DNA from: Globisporangium splendens
Lineage: Eukaryota > Oomycota > Peronosporomycetes > Pythiales > Pythiaceae
Length of the DNA: 64,000 nt
Assembly: GCA_006386115.1 (NCBI GenBank)
Contig: VFIW01000077.1
Coordinates: 124,001-188,000 of the forward strand
Direction of reading: 5' to 3'
Shown here piece after piece: positions 1-10,734 of this stretch (the first letter of the stretch is position 1; every line of letters starts with the position of its first letter). Both the position numbers and the translations under genes were made by a program. The notes under the pieces are model-generated. The model had not been told where the DNA came from. It saw only the letters and a list, made by a program, of their open reading frames with translations, and did not search any database.

Positions 1-1554
1 GGGATGTGGGTGCGTGCTTGCCAGATGGATGGGCAAGGAGGGGGGAGGACGAGGGCAGGCGGGGCTTGTGCGCGGGAGGCGGCAAGTTGGCAAATGAGCC
101 CATTTCTCATGTTGCGCTGCTCCTTTCCTTTTCGTGTTGGTAACTTGGGTGCAACAAATTGTGAAACTGAATATGTCGCACTTGTGGAGGTGCCAACATA
201 CTGAAACCAAGTGAATGGGGATTTTCAGAACCCAGACAGGAGGAAAAAAGGACAGTGGGAGGCGATGGCTCCATGCGATTCGGCGTACCTGGACGAGAGA
301 AGGGAAGACGACGACATCCTGGCAAATGGGGATATGAATGGATGGAGCACATGGGTGTTGCAGCATGTGCGTCCTGTGGGTCACCAGGAGGTGAGCAGGA
401 TATGAAGGTTGTGCATATTGCGCAAATGTCGCATTTACCGGCGGTCGTTGCCTGCCTACCGAGTTCGAAGCCATCATGGCCTGGCTCCATGTGTATATCA
501 CACAATTTGAAGGATCCTTGAGGTCCCCGTCCGACTTTGCGGGACTGCTGCCTTTAGTCAGTGACTGCGGTGCATTTAACGGCGATCATTTGAGACCAGG
601 GAGATGAAATGTGCACCCATTTCTCTTGTGTTTATTGAGGCAGGCACCGCGATTTCCAAGTTTAAACTCCTCCTCCTCCCCCCTCTCAAATTCTGTGCGG
701 CACAAGTGGCGAATCATAAATTCAAGTCGTCTTCGAACACTGACCCACCGAGTTGTTCACATTGTCTGTCTCCTCTCCACATATGATAGAAAGTCTGCGA
801 TACTCTTTTATGAGGGCGATGAGCATGCACGGCTGATCGCTACATACCCACAACATGGCGTCCATTAAAACGGCCGCGGCAGCCATTATAACGGGAATGT
901 GGCCATGTTCAACCGAGTATCGCATGCGCAGCCCCTCTTCACGCGCGTGAAGACATCACACAGAGCGATCGATCTGGTACTTGCATGCAGAGTTTTATAA
1001 AGTTTATAAAGCTCTTTATGCGTGTGCGCTCTCCATGCAAAAATGATGAAAAAGCGCAGATGCTCAACTTTTTCTTTCTCCGTGTCTGAAAACAGCCGCT
1101 TTCGGAAGCGCGCTCCTCTCCCTTCGTTCTCTTTGGACACGCATTTTCCTTTGGTGTCCAAAATGGGTTACATATCGAAGGTGGCCAACACATCGATTCT
1201 AAAAGTGTCGTTTCCACTCTTCTGCTAACACACCCAAAGTTCACACTCACGAATTATTACACAGGGTATGGGTTTGTAAAGGTTCAAACGTCCACCGTGC
1301 CGAGCTTTTCCTCCGTGTTTGTGAACTCAGTCCAGATTGGATTGTCGAGGCACCCACGCCACACACGCAGCGCTGCTCTCTGTACCTGCAGGAGTGGGAG
1401 GAGCTCTGCGTGAGGGGGGACGGGCGAGGGACTTGCAGTGCGAATGAGACGGATGACGCAGGCGGACGATGGAGGGCTTATCTTTGGTCTATTCATGCGT
1501 GTGTGGGTGCTATTCCAACCCTTTGTCTGGCCTGTGTCTTTGTCCTTGCAGTAG
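1..1554. other. Intergenic, no gene recognised
   Basis: Only short overlapping open frames of low-complexity or unfamiliar composition are present on both strands. I see no conserved motif, no tRNA-like fold and no repeat that I can support. It may contain the 3' flank of the cardiolipin synthase gene and an unrecognised exon of a gene outside the window. Confidence 0.4.
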
Positions 1555-2931
1555 CTACTTCTTGAGCGTCGCCTTGGCCTTTTGAAGAGGACGGAACGCG
1601 CCGGTCTGGTTCACGTAGCTCCAGAGATACTCCGACCCGGACGCGAACGTCGTGGCGCCGACGATTCCGCTGTTTAAAATATGATCATTCGCCGTCAGTG
1701 CACAGAGCTCAGGATATGACACAAACAATCGGACACCAGGACTTACAATAAAGCCTGAAGCGCAGGGTCGAAGGGCACTTGCCACGCTGCGTTCGTGAGC
1801 GTGAAGCCGAAGAGCGCAAACTGCAGCGCCGTGTTCACCTTGCTGATCATCGTCGGCTTGACCTCGAACGCGCCGCTGTCCGACGTGTCGAAGAACGCCG
1901 TGTCGACGTCCTTGGTCTTGAGGCGATGATAGAACGTGCCCGAGACCAGCAGCACGTCGCGGCCAAAGATGAGCGTCACGAGCGGCCACGGCAGCAGACC
2001 CGACCACATCATGCTGAGTGACAACGCGCCGATCATCAGCTTGTCCGCGAATGGATCCAGGAAGGAGCCGATAATCGACTGGAACAAGAAATTACAACAA
2101 CGACAGAAGATCATCAATCGGTAATCTCCATCGTAAATGAAGGGATTCTCGAATTACGCACCTCTTGCTTGTAGGTGCGCGCGATATACCCGTCCAACCA
2201 ATCTGAGAACCCGGCAACTGCTAACACTGTTCAACACATGAAAAGAGGAGTTAGGCAACATGGAGAGCGATCGCGTGTGAGGTTCTCTGTCAAACACACG
2301 TACGCCCTATCGCTGCCTCGTGTTGACCATCGACGATGAGGTACGACAAATAAGGCGTCGACAGGATCCGAGCAAACGTGATCACGTTCGGGACATTCAC
2401 CACTTGATGAAGCGCCTGCACCACATCACACACAGCACGTAATTACACAGCAGCAGCACTCATGGTTAGCACCTGCATCTTTCATCTCCGTTCCGTGCGC
2501 AGATAACCGAGAAATGGATAAATGCTTGCCAGATTGCGGGCCGTCTCGAGGTCTGCAGCGAGCTTTCTCTTGAGCGACAGGTGCTCTTCTTCCTGTTTGT
2601 CGTTCTCCTCCTGCAGTCTGCGCTTCTCCTTCGCATCACCGTTCTCATTATCTACCGGCGGCACCGCCGAAAACATCCGCAGCAGCGTCTTATTGTAGCT
2701 CTTGCTGCTTGTCTGGAGCATCATATGCAAAGGAGCTGGCCGCACGAGAGCCCCACGTTCGCCCCCACCGGCTTTGCTCTGATCGCGCGCAACACCATGG
2801 GACGAGAGTCTGCGCACGATCTGCTGCATGCGCTTGGACGCGCTCCCACTCCAATGCACACTGCAGTTGCCCGCCGTCGTCACCAGCAGCAGCCTGAAGC
2901 CGCTCCCCGAGGCAACGTGGGACGCCGCCAT
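1555..2931 (-). CDS. CRLS1: Cardiolipin synthase (CMP-forming), mitochondrial
   Basis: It transfers phosphatidyl from CDP-diacylglycerol to phosphatidylglycerol to make cardiolipin in the mitochondrial inner membrane. The CDP-alcohol phosphotransferase signature is split over an intron: DWLDGYIAR in exon 3, then GSFLDPFAD in exon 4. The later RDVLLVSGTFYHR and KPTMISKVNTALQ segments match the cardiolipin synthase branch rather than PGP synthase. Exons 2-5 are about 2304-2404 or 2304-2415 (3' end to acceptor), 2162-2226, 1747-2078 and 1555-1669; with the 2415 acceptor their phases add up to 207 codons. Exon 1 from the ATG at 2931 encodes an Arg/Ser-rich, import-like N-terminus and a charged helix. 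The exon 1/exon 2 junction is unresolved: a direct join with the donor at GTGCTA keeps frame but passes an in-frame TGA at 2482-2484; a weaker GTTATC donor near 2503 with an acceptor near 2405 avoids it. Confidence 0.85.
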
Positions 2932-3315
2932 CTTCCGCACCTTCTTCTCTCTTTTGCCCAGATTGACTGACGGACCTGACGAGACGATGGGAAGTTCGCT
3001 TAAGTGCGTTTAAATAAGTACGTGTGTCGAGATTCAAGCGAAAAACATAAGTGCGTTTTGTTTGTCATGTGGGCACGAGACGAAGCGCGAACTTTGCGCG
3101 ACGAGCAAGACATGCCGATTAACAGTAAATGAACCTCTTGCGCAATTCGCGGGTGCTTATGACGCCATTATGTACTCTTCATTCGTTCCTATGATCTCCT
3201 CTCTTACGCATGCTCGTCTCTCTGTTTCGTCTTGTTTTCGCTGCGGTAGACAGCTAGCTGCCTTGATGTTCAGATCGAGACAAACTCATCCACCCACCAG
3301 CTTATTGTCTTCAAT
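2932..3315. other. Short intergenic gap
   Basis: This gap holds the 5' flank of the cardiolipin synthase gene and the 3' flank of RER1. No gene or clear regulatory motif is seen. Confidence 0.4.
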
Positions 3316-4144
3316 CTATTTCGAGTTCTTGGCCGACTTGCCCTTGTAGGTCTGCTTGCCGTGGCTCCATGGCACGTAGTTGTGCTTCCACATGTGCTTG
3401 ATCTGTCGCTTCATCGTTAACGTGAACAGCGCGATGAAGTAGATGAGCAGGATGGGCCAGAACACCGGCACATCGAACGCGCTGCTCAGCGTCATCAACA
3501 GCGAAATGAACGTCGCCTTCGACGTCGAGTACCAGAACTGAAACTCCGGCACGCGGCGCGTAAATGGCCGGAACTCCTCACTTTGCTTCGATGGGAGCAA
3601 AGGACCTTCCGTTTCCGCATCGATCTATCAGAGAAATTTCGATCAGCTCCACCAGTAACTATATATATACCATCAACAAATATACAAGCAGTATAGAAAC
3701 TCACTTGAGGCGACAAGAAGCCGATAAACAGGTTGAGCAGGTAGATCCCCAGGCCGTACGTGACGATGTGGAACGCGTTCAAGTAAAACACGCGCAGCAG
3801 GTAGGTCAGGAGCAGCGCAGCCGCGACCATCCAGCGACCCATCACGTGGATCGTCGACTTGTCCAGCAAGTGCTGCCATTTTCTAGCATCCATATATATG
3901 CATTCACACCACGACACGTAGTTAGCGACAATGCCGCCACAAACAAAGGGGGATGTAAATCCTCCATAAAGCGAGGGGGGGAGTTTGGTTTTTCACTCGA
4001 ATAGCCACCACCTCCCCGCACACATAACGCCTCCCAGTCACACAAAGAAGGACACGAAGGCGCGGGGACGCACCTTCTGATGGATACCGTAACGCGCGCG
4101 ATGAACGGCGGCTCGATCATACTGCTCGCGTCGCCGCCTTCCAT
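3316..4144 (-). CDS. RER1: Rer1-family ER retrieval receptor
   Basis: Rer1 is a Golgi membrane receptor that returns escaped ER membrane proteins by COPI vesicles. Three exons join cleanly: 4074-4144, 3705-3882 and 3316-3624, giving 185 aa, close to the usual 190. The ATG at 4144 is followed by a short acidic N-terminus. Recognisable family segments are [14 protein letters not shown] with the first membrane pair, [13 protein letters not shown] at the end of exon 2, then [18 protein letters not shown], the [11 protein letters not shown] membrane stretch and a basic tail containing KRQIKHM and GKQTY. Four membrane segments are expected and visible. Introns start GTGCGT and GTGAGT. The gene is ordinary and intact. 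Confidence 0.93.
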
Positions 4145-4324
4145 TGCTCTAGAGGCACTTGCTTGCTGCGGTTTGCTTTGCTGTCGTGTCGACCGCCTAG
4201 AACGTTTTTGCCACTTCACAACAAACCGGAACAAAACGAAACTGAACAAAGCTGAAATACCGGGAGGAAAACCGGTAAACTTGAAGCACGGAAGAGTGAC
4301 ATGGCAGTGTTTCGATTAGGAAGC

Positions 4325-6220
4325 CTAGCTTTGTTTGTGGTCAAAGCGTGTGATGGAGACTTGGATGTTCGCGAGGATCTTTTGGAGCGAGGCCATGGCG
4401 TCTCGTACAAACACAAGCGACTAGATCGCACAGTGAAATTATATAAGCACATGCAATTGTTAATCTCCACACATAATGCACCTAAGGTTTGCAGCACAGT
4501 ATCCGTTCGCACCTCTTTCTTTTTCCCGTTCGCCTGGACCTGGGTTTCCAAGTCGGAGCGCGCAAGTTCGTCGGTGGCAAACTCCAGCTGAAGATGCAAT
4601 CCTTCAATATTGATAATCGCGACCGAGTAAGCCTGCGACAACATCATAATAGAGCAGTGTTAAGGTACGCATCAATCCATGCATTCGAGCAAGCCAGGTT
4701 GTACCTTGTCGAGCGTTTCCCAGTCCTGATGAAAATGCTCGTACTGTTGCACAAATGCATCGTAGTCGGCGTCATCGAGGATCACGGAGCGCGGGTTGTA
4801 TGCTGAGATGCGTTTACAGATTTGACCAACCTCAGCCGGGAAGAAGGACAGATCCGGAATGCGACTGGCTCGAGGAAGAGGTCGCTTGGTCTCGGAAGCC
4901 ACTGGTTGTCGCTTGAGCTTTGGTAACTGCGTGGGGGCTGTGGGTTGTGTAACCTTCGGCTCAGTCAAAGACTGAATGGGTGTGGATTCAGCTGTAGATG
5001 GTACTGTGGTGGGTATCTCCGGTGTTGCAACAGCCGCAATGTCGTTATGTGTCTTGTCTTTTGAAGGTGGCGTGGTGTTCGCTTCTCTTGCCGATCTGAG
5101 CTGTGATTGCGCGCCTTTTGCTGTTGGAGCTGCTTCCTTTGCCGATTTCATGTCATCATCAGCACCTTCATCAGCATCGTCTCCATCCGTATCAGACGAA
5201 AACAATGTTGCTGCTGTAATTTCCTTTGTCCCTCGGGTACGTTGCTTTATCTTTGTTTGCGTCGTTGTTGCCGATTCTTTCAGCTCTGCTTCGTGAGCAT
5301 CTGGACGAGCAGGAGGACGAATTTGAGAGGCATTCTTTTCAAATCCTTTCTCGATCTTCTCTTTCGTCTGCTGTGCCTCTTCGGGTGAAAGTGCAGATGG
5401 CAAGGAGCTAATGCATAAATAACACCCATAGATAGATGAAATACGTGCTCGGAAACACTGCTCAATCAAAACAGACACGTGGAGAACGTACAATTTTTGG
5501 AGCGAAGTACCAGAAGTCGATGCTGTGTCGGATCTTGTCGACGAGCCAGGAAACAGTGAGACGCGTCTCCGTTTGGCCGACGCTTGCGGCTTTTCCTCGA
5601 GCAGTTTCGAGGTTCGCGACCGCGACTCGATCACCGACTGCGCGTGGCGGTCTTTCATGCGATCTTTCTCTGTCGAGTCCAGCATGCGCTGCACGATCAG
5701 CTTTTGGTAAATGTTGCCCGTCTTGTAAATAGAGTATCCACGTCTATTTTCAAGTCTATTGGTCGCACGCTTGTCATCACCACCACCCGCATTATCGCTA
5801 TCAGTGTGTTCTTCTCGGAAAGTGCACAAGTAGTTCACGCGCGGATCTTCCTGGAAGGCGTGCAACTCGTACTGCACCAAGCCGCTCCTGTCACCCCCGT
5901 CTCCGCCCATCTCCACACTCAAAACGCTCGTTTTCTTGGAGTTGCGGCGCGTAACCCCGCTGTTCGCGTTGAGCTGCAGAGTGACTTGCTCGGGGTTCTG
6001 CTGCAATTTCTGAAGCAGCTCCGGCGTGAGGCGAATGTGCGCTGCCCACTGCATCGGTTGCGTGCCGTCATTGTCGTACAGTGCGTACTATACGGACATG
6101 TTGCAATCAATGAACACACAAAAGCACACACTAGTGGTCAATGGATGGCCATGGTGTGTATTCATATTGAGGCAATCCTATGCAGAACTGCGCTTCGCTC
6201 ACCGGCGTGTTGGCTTCCAT
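4325..6220 (-). CDS. ELL-like RNA polymerase II elongation factor
   Basis: The C-terminal ~100 residues look like the occludin/ELL domain: NPRSVILDDADYDAFVQQY, HQDWETLDKAYSVA and a helical end (LQKILANIQVSITRFDHK). The N-terminal half contains an ELL-like beta-rich segment (VQYELHAFQEDPRVNYL) and a basic KRRR stretch, joined by a Ser/Thr/Ala-rich linker. ELL proteins suppress Pol II pausing as part of super or little elongation complexes in the nucleus. Five exons fit in phase: 6203-6220, 5492-6087, 4705-5407, 4513-4632 and 4325-4420, for 510 aa. The first exon is only 18 nt (MEANTP), chosen because ATG..GTGAGC keeps frame into TACGCACTG; an ATG at 6054 inside exon 2 is the alternative start. 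The family call rests mainly on the C-terminus. Confidence 0.7.
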
Positions 6221-6878
6221 GTTGCTGCTTTTGCTTCCACCTCCTGTCGATCACAGCAACAAACGAAGCAATGCCGGCTTCGAATCGGTGTCTACCGGTA
6301 CAGAAGCTACCGATCTTCATATCGGTATTGACTGCTTCGGTTGTTGAGTGTTGCATGAATGTGAGCAATACTGGTGCTGTCGGTAGCTACCGGTACTCGT
6401 TGTGTTTAGTCATTGCGCAGTGCACGAAATCGAAAAGCGTCATCGACTGAAGTTGCAAATATTAATCTGTCTTTCACTGCACCCCAACATCCCGACCATA
6501 TAAAACATGGGACATTCCAACGACATCCATTCCTCCTGCCAGGAGGAATGCATGTCTGATTCAAACATACTATTATGTCTTGCACTGTACTATACAATCA
6601 CTTTAAGAAAAGCGACATTTCCGTCAAGCATCTGCCAATTGTAGAACCTAATCATCTCCTATTATCTGTCTCTTCTATCGAAATAAATCAGTATTTACCT
6701 CACTTTCTACAAAAAGCACCCTCTTTTTAACCATTTCTTTCCGAAAAATAGACCCTCTCGCAATCCTTTCTGGTTTGCCTGACTGACGTGCGGAACCAAA
6801 AGGTTCCATCCCAATCAAGATGCCACATTAGCTCGCTCTCATTCGCGAATCCGCCCCCAAGCAGCCACACCACGCCCG
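6221..6878. other. Divergent promoter region, ELL-like / GH81
   Basis: This is the only divergent gap in the left block. It contains a 23-bp palindrome, scattered copies of CTACCGGTAC/GCTACCG in both orientations around 6290-6395, an AT-rich ATATAAAA near 6498 and an Inr-like TCATTC near 6840, about 40 nt before the GH81 start. No open frame in it looks coding. Confidence 0.4.
6528..6550. repeat. 23-bp palindrome upstream of the GH81 gene
   Basis: Two perfect 11-nt arms (CATTCCTCCTG and its reverse complement) flank a single C. It could be a dimeric transcription-factor site or a hairpin; no further copy was noticed in the window. Confidence 0.7.
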
Positions 6879-9800
6879 ATGCGCACTCTCCGCCTCGCGC
6901 TGATTGCCACGACGGCGCTGGCCGCCGCGCTGTGCGACCGTGCAGCCGTGCGCGCGATCTCGGACGTCAGCACGCTGCTCAAGGTGCCGCTGCCGTTCCC
7001 CATCGGGTCGCACCCGTTCCAGCTCAACCAGGCGCACTTCGCCGCGAACGAGCCCTTCCCGTCCGCCACGAGCATGAATCAGGACGATAACACGAACGCG
7101 GAAGACTCGTCTACGCGCAAGCAGCGACTGGCGGACGTGCCGTTCCCCACGGGCGCGTTCTGGACCAACCTCGTGCTGGAGCAGGGCGAGTCGATCGTGA
7201 CCACGATGCCGTACGCGTTCCACTTGCTACAGGGCAAAGTGCACGTGTCGTATCCGTTCCGCGTCGTGATGCCCAAGATCATCCAGAACGGATTCCTCTC
7301 GCACCTGGTGCTGAGCAGCGCGGGTGATGGCGCGCTGACGCACCAAGTCGTTGACTTTGACACGTTTAGCACCACGGTGCGTTTCTCGCGCAACGACCGC
7401 CAAGACTTTTCGCTCTTCCTCGTGCGCGGCTCGCCCTACGTCACGCTCGAGTACAAGGATAGCATTCCGACGATCGAGACCTTGGGCAGCCTCTTTGTAT
7501 CGCGGTTTAAGAAACTGGAAGACCAGATCTTCATGAACGGCGACAACATCGACTTCGCCGTGTTCAGCATCATGCTCAACACTGGCCAGCTCTGGAGCGT
7601 GTACGCGTCGGACCCAGACCTCGAGTTGGAGTTGGTGGACGGCAAGATCACGGCGACCAAGCCGTTCACAGGCATCTTGCGCGTGGCGCTGTGCCTCGAT
7701 GCGATTATGCAGCCGTTCTTGCTGGAGTCTGCGCCGTTCTACCCTGTTGGTGGCAAGGTCAAGTACACGGTCGACACCGGAGCCAATCTCGCGAACCTGG
7801 AGTTTCACTGGAGCACGCGTCGATTCGTGTCGCCCAATGCAAGTCGAAGCCAAGACAGTGTTGAGGCCAGTGAGAAGCTGCTCATGGTCGCGCTGCCGCA
7901 CCATATCGATACCCTCGCGAAAGTCGCAGACAATGCGTCGAATGCGACTGCGAACAAGGTCCTCGACGGGTTGCTGTACACGTGCATCAAGGGGATGATG
8001 AAGGGAGTCTACGGAGATGTGTGGCATCTGCAGGAAGAGCTGCCCGAGGTCGAGTGGGACTTCGCCGACGACGGGTTGTTCATTGAAGACGACTCCAAGG
8101 ACGCGAACCAGGAGGACTTCAAGAATCGGCATGCCATGCGCGACCGAGTCGTCGCCGACATCATCGCGCAGCTGCAAAAGGACGTGGATGCGTACCCAGT
8201 TCTCGCAGTGGATTCCTACAATTTCGGCAAGCAGATTGGTCGCGAGGCGCGTCTTTTGTTGATCGCAGACCGCTTCAAGCAGGACGAACTCAAGCAAAAG
8301 CTGTTGGACAAGATGAAAACGGAATTGGCGGCATGGCTGGAGGGCAAGAACCCGGATCACTTAGTGTACGACCAAACGTACGGTGGCGTTGTCACGGCGG
8401 ACGGCATTCGGGACCAAGACGCAGACTATGGCAATGGGCACTACAACGACCATCACGTAAGTGCAATTATGCAATCTCTTTTACTGCTGGTTCATCTGTC
8501 CAGTCTCACTGACGATGTACCTTCTTTCTCTTGATCTCTTGGGTCTTGTGTAGTTTCATTACGGATACTTTGTGTATGCACTGGCTGCGGTGCGAAAGTT
8601 TGACCCAGATTTCATTGCGTCCCACGCTGTCGCGTGTGCATTGATCCTGGGCGACATCGGCGCTCCAATCCTAAAGGAAACAGAGTTCTTCAACAACCTT
8701 CCAGTCGAGCTCTTCTTCCCCGTTGCGCGGCACAAGGACTGGTTCCTTGGTCACTCGTACGCGAGCGGCTTGTTCTCCATGGAAGTCGGCAAGTCGCAGG
8801 AGAGCAGCAGCGAGTGTACGAATGCGTACTACGCGCTTGCGCTGTTCTCGTCTTTGGATGAGAACGCGCAAAAGGCGGATTCGTACTACCAGTACGCTCG
8901 GTTGATGCTGGCAACAGAGCTGCGTTCCACGAAGAAGTACTGGCATATGCAAAAGAACTCGCAGATCTACGAATCGCTGTTTTCGCAAAGGACGATGGTT
9001 GGTGTCGCGGGTGAGATGTCGGTCGTGTACAGCACCTGGTTTGGCGACAAGGCCGTGTATGTGCATGGGATCAACATGATTCCGTTCACTCCAATCACGA
9101 CGCAACTGCTCAACGAAGAGTACGTCGCCTACGAGTACGCGCTTCTTCGCCGGGATTTCCATGATCTGCCTTCAAACGACATTTGGCGGTCCGTTGTGGT
9201 GCTGAATCATGCGATTCTGGACGCAGCGAGTGCGTGGGATGAGCTCGTGACCTCTGTGGATGCGTACGATTCATGGAACTCGGCGTCGAACTCCATGTAC
9301 TGGATCGCTACCCGGCAATCGTGGTTCAACCAGAAAACGCGAAGCACCCTCACGCATCCAGATCTGCACGATGAGAACAAGTGCTTTGGCTTTCCATCTT
9401 GCAGCACGGCTGGAGAGAATGGTACGGCACTGAGCTGTTGCTCAACGCTTCCTGGTTGTTGCCCAAGTCCTCTTGGATGCTGCCCACAGCAAGATCCGAG
9501 TCTGATTCCACTGAACGCTTGCTTAGGCGAGCATCAGTGTGCGGTGCTCGGTCTCGGATGCTGTAACTCCATTGACGGATGCTGCGAGCCCGACCCAATT
9601 ACCGGCACGGTGCTTGGCTGCTGTAAGAATCAGCACCCACTGACGAAGAAACCGCGTGCGACAACTGCGAGTAACCAAACCAGTGAATCAGGGCTCTGCT
9701 ACAACGAACCGTTGTGTGCCGCTGCCGGACTGGACTGTTGTGGTGCTCCTGGAGGATGCTGCTCAGGTGATGGTCCAAAGCTTAATTGCTGCTCGAACAC

Positions 9801-10518
9801 GGCTAAGAAGCCTGTGGAGAAGACGGTTGGAGCAGTTTGTCAGAATCAACCAAAGTGCGCGGCAGCAAACTTGGACTGTTGCAGGACTGCCGAGGGTTGC
9901 TGTGTCCCAGATCCTCTCACCGGTGGGCTTTTGGACTGCTGTGAAGCGCCGACTGCAGCTACGGTTGCCGCGAACGCATCGGCAGAAGACAATACCTGTC
10001 ACGACCAGCCGGAGTGTGGACTCGCGGGTCTTGATTGCTGTGGAAGCCCAGAAGGATGCTGCAAACCTGATCCAGTCACTGGACAGAAGTTGCTCTGCTG
10101 CCAAGATGATTCCGTCCCAAATGCCGTTGGCAGCGCGCCAGCTCCTGGTGTTCCAGAGTATTTCCTGACGTGCCACAACGAGCCCGCTTGTCTGACTGGA
10201 GGAGCCAACGGGACGGCGCTGAACTGCTGCTTCACTGAGGAAGGATGTTGCCCTGGACTGCTGTGTTGTGCGTCAAGCGAAGGCGAGGTTGGCGTCAAGA
10301 CTGGAAGTGGCGAGGACGAAAAGGGACCTTCGACGACAAACCTCGTCGTCACGATTGTCCTCGGCGTGTGCGTGATTGGTACAATCGTGTTCTGTCTCGC
10401 AATGTGCTACCGTCGCCGCCACTACGCGCCAATCGATCACGACCTCCGTGCGTGGTACTGCGCCGCCGTGCTCTTCTTTGTTGCCGCTTTTTTCATTTTC
10501 CTCGTCTCCCAGGCGTAA
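6879..10518 (+). CDS. GH81 endo-beta-1,3-glucanase with Cys-rich, membrane-anchored tail
   Basis: It cleaves beta-1,3-glucan, the main wall glucan of oomycetes. Two exons (6879-8456, 8554-10518; GTAAGT intron) encode 1180 aa. Residues 1-26 form a signal peptide. The GH81 region starts around PLPFPIG and DVPFPTGAFWTNL. The catalytic core carries HYNDHHFHYGYF across the intron (~520-532), GHSYASG (~592-598) and GKSQESSSE (~605-613), the loop with the acidic catalytic residues in this family. Residues ~803-1098 are six Cys-rich repeats, then a linker, a membrane helix (~1122-1144), a basic stop-transfer YRRRHY and a second hydrophobic segment at the C-terminus. Fungal GH81 enzymes normally end after the catalytic domain. 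The tail suggests a surface-tethered enzyme for wall remodelling; tethering is inferred. Confidence 0.92.
9382..10269 (+). repeat. Six Cys-rich protein repeats inside the GH81 gene
   Basis: The repeats follow the pattern C-x4-5-C-x(5-9)-CC-x4-GCC-x(5-10)-CC, with the clearest units reading AGLDCCG..EGCC.PDP.TG..L.CC. Copies begin near 9382, 9523, 9700, 9835, 10000 and 10171. The third copy lacks PDP and is shorter; the first and last carry an inserted GENGTAL- or GANGTAL-like loop. Doublet Cys in each unit suggests compact disulfide modules. I do not recognise a named domain. Confidence 0.85.
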
Positions 10519-10620
10519 TCGATCGTATTTTCAGCAGACCAACAAATCTGAGGGTTTGTTTCCATTTTGTCATGAAAAAGCCGAGTTGTCCATGTCATTT
10601 CTTCGTATCATTCATCACTG

Positions 10621-10626
10621 AATAAA
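10621..10626 (+). terminator. Poly(A) signal of the GH81 gene
   Basis: An AATAAA hexamer lies about 100 nt after the GH81 stop codon. The convergent gene on the other strand ends in the same region, so the two 3' ends probably overlap or nearly touch. Confidence 0.45.
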
Positions 10627-10734
10627 GATCGATATGATTTTGTACCCTTGCCATGAGCACAACGTGATGTAAACTTCTTCCCAAGCCACCCAAGTGTTTG
10701 GTCGTTGCCCTTTTCGAGCCGTCAATACCTCACG

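Noticed and set aside
7227..8360. 377-codon minus-strand frame opposite the GH81 gene
   Set aside because: Antisense shadow; no recognisable domain, and the sense strand is a clear GH81.
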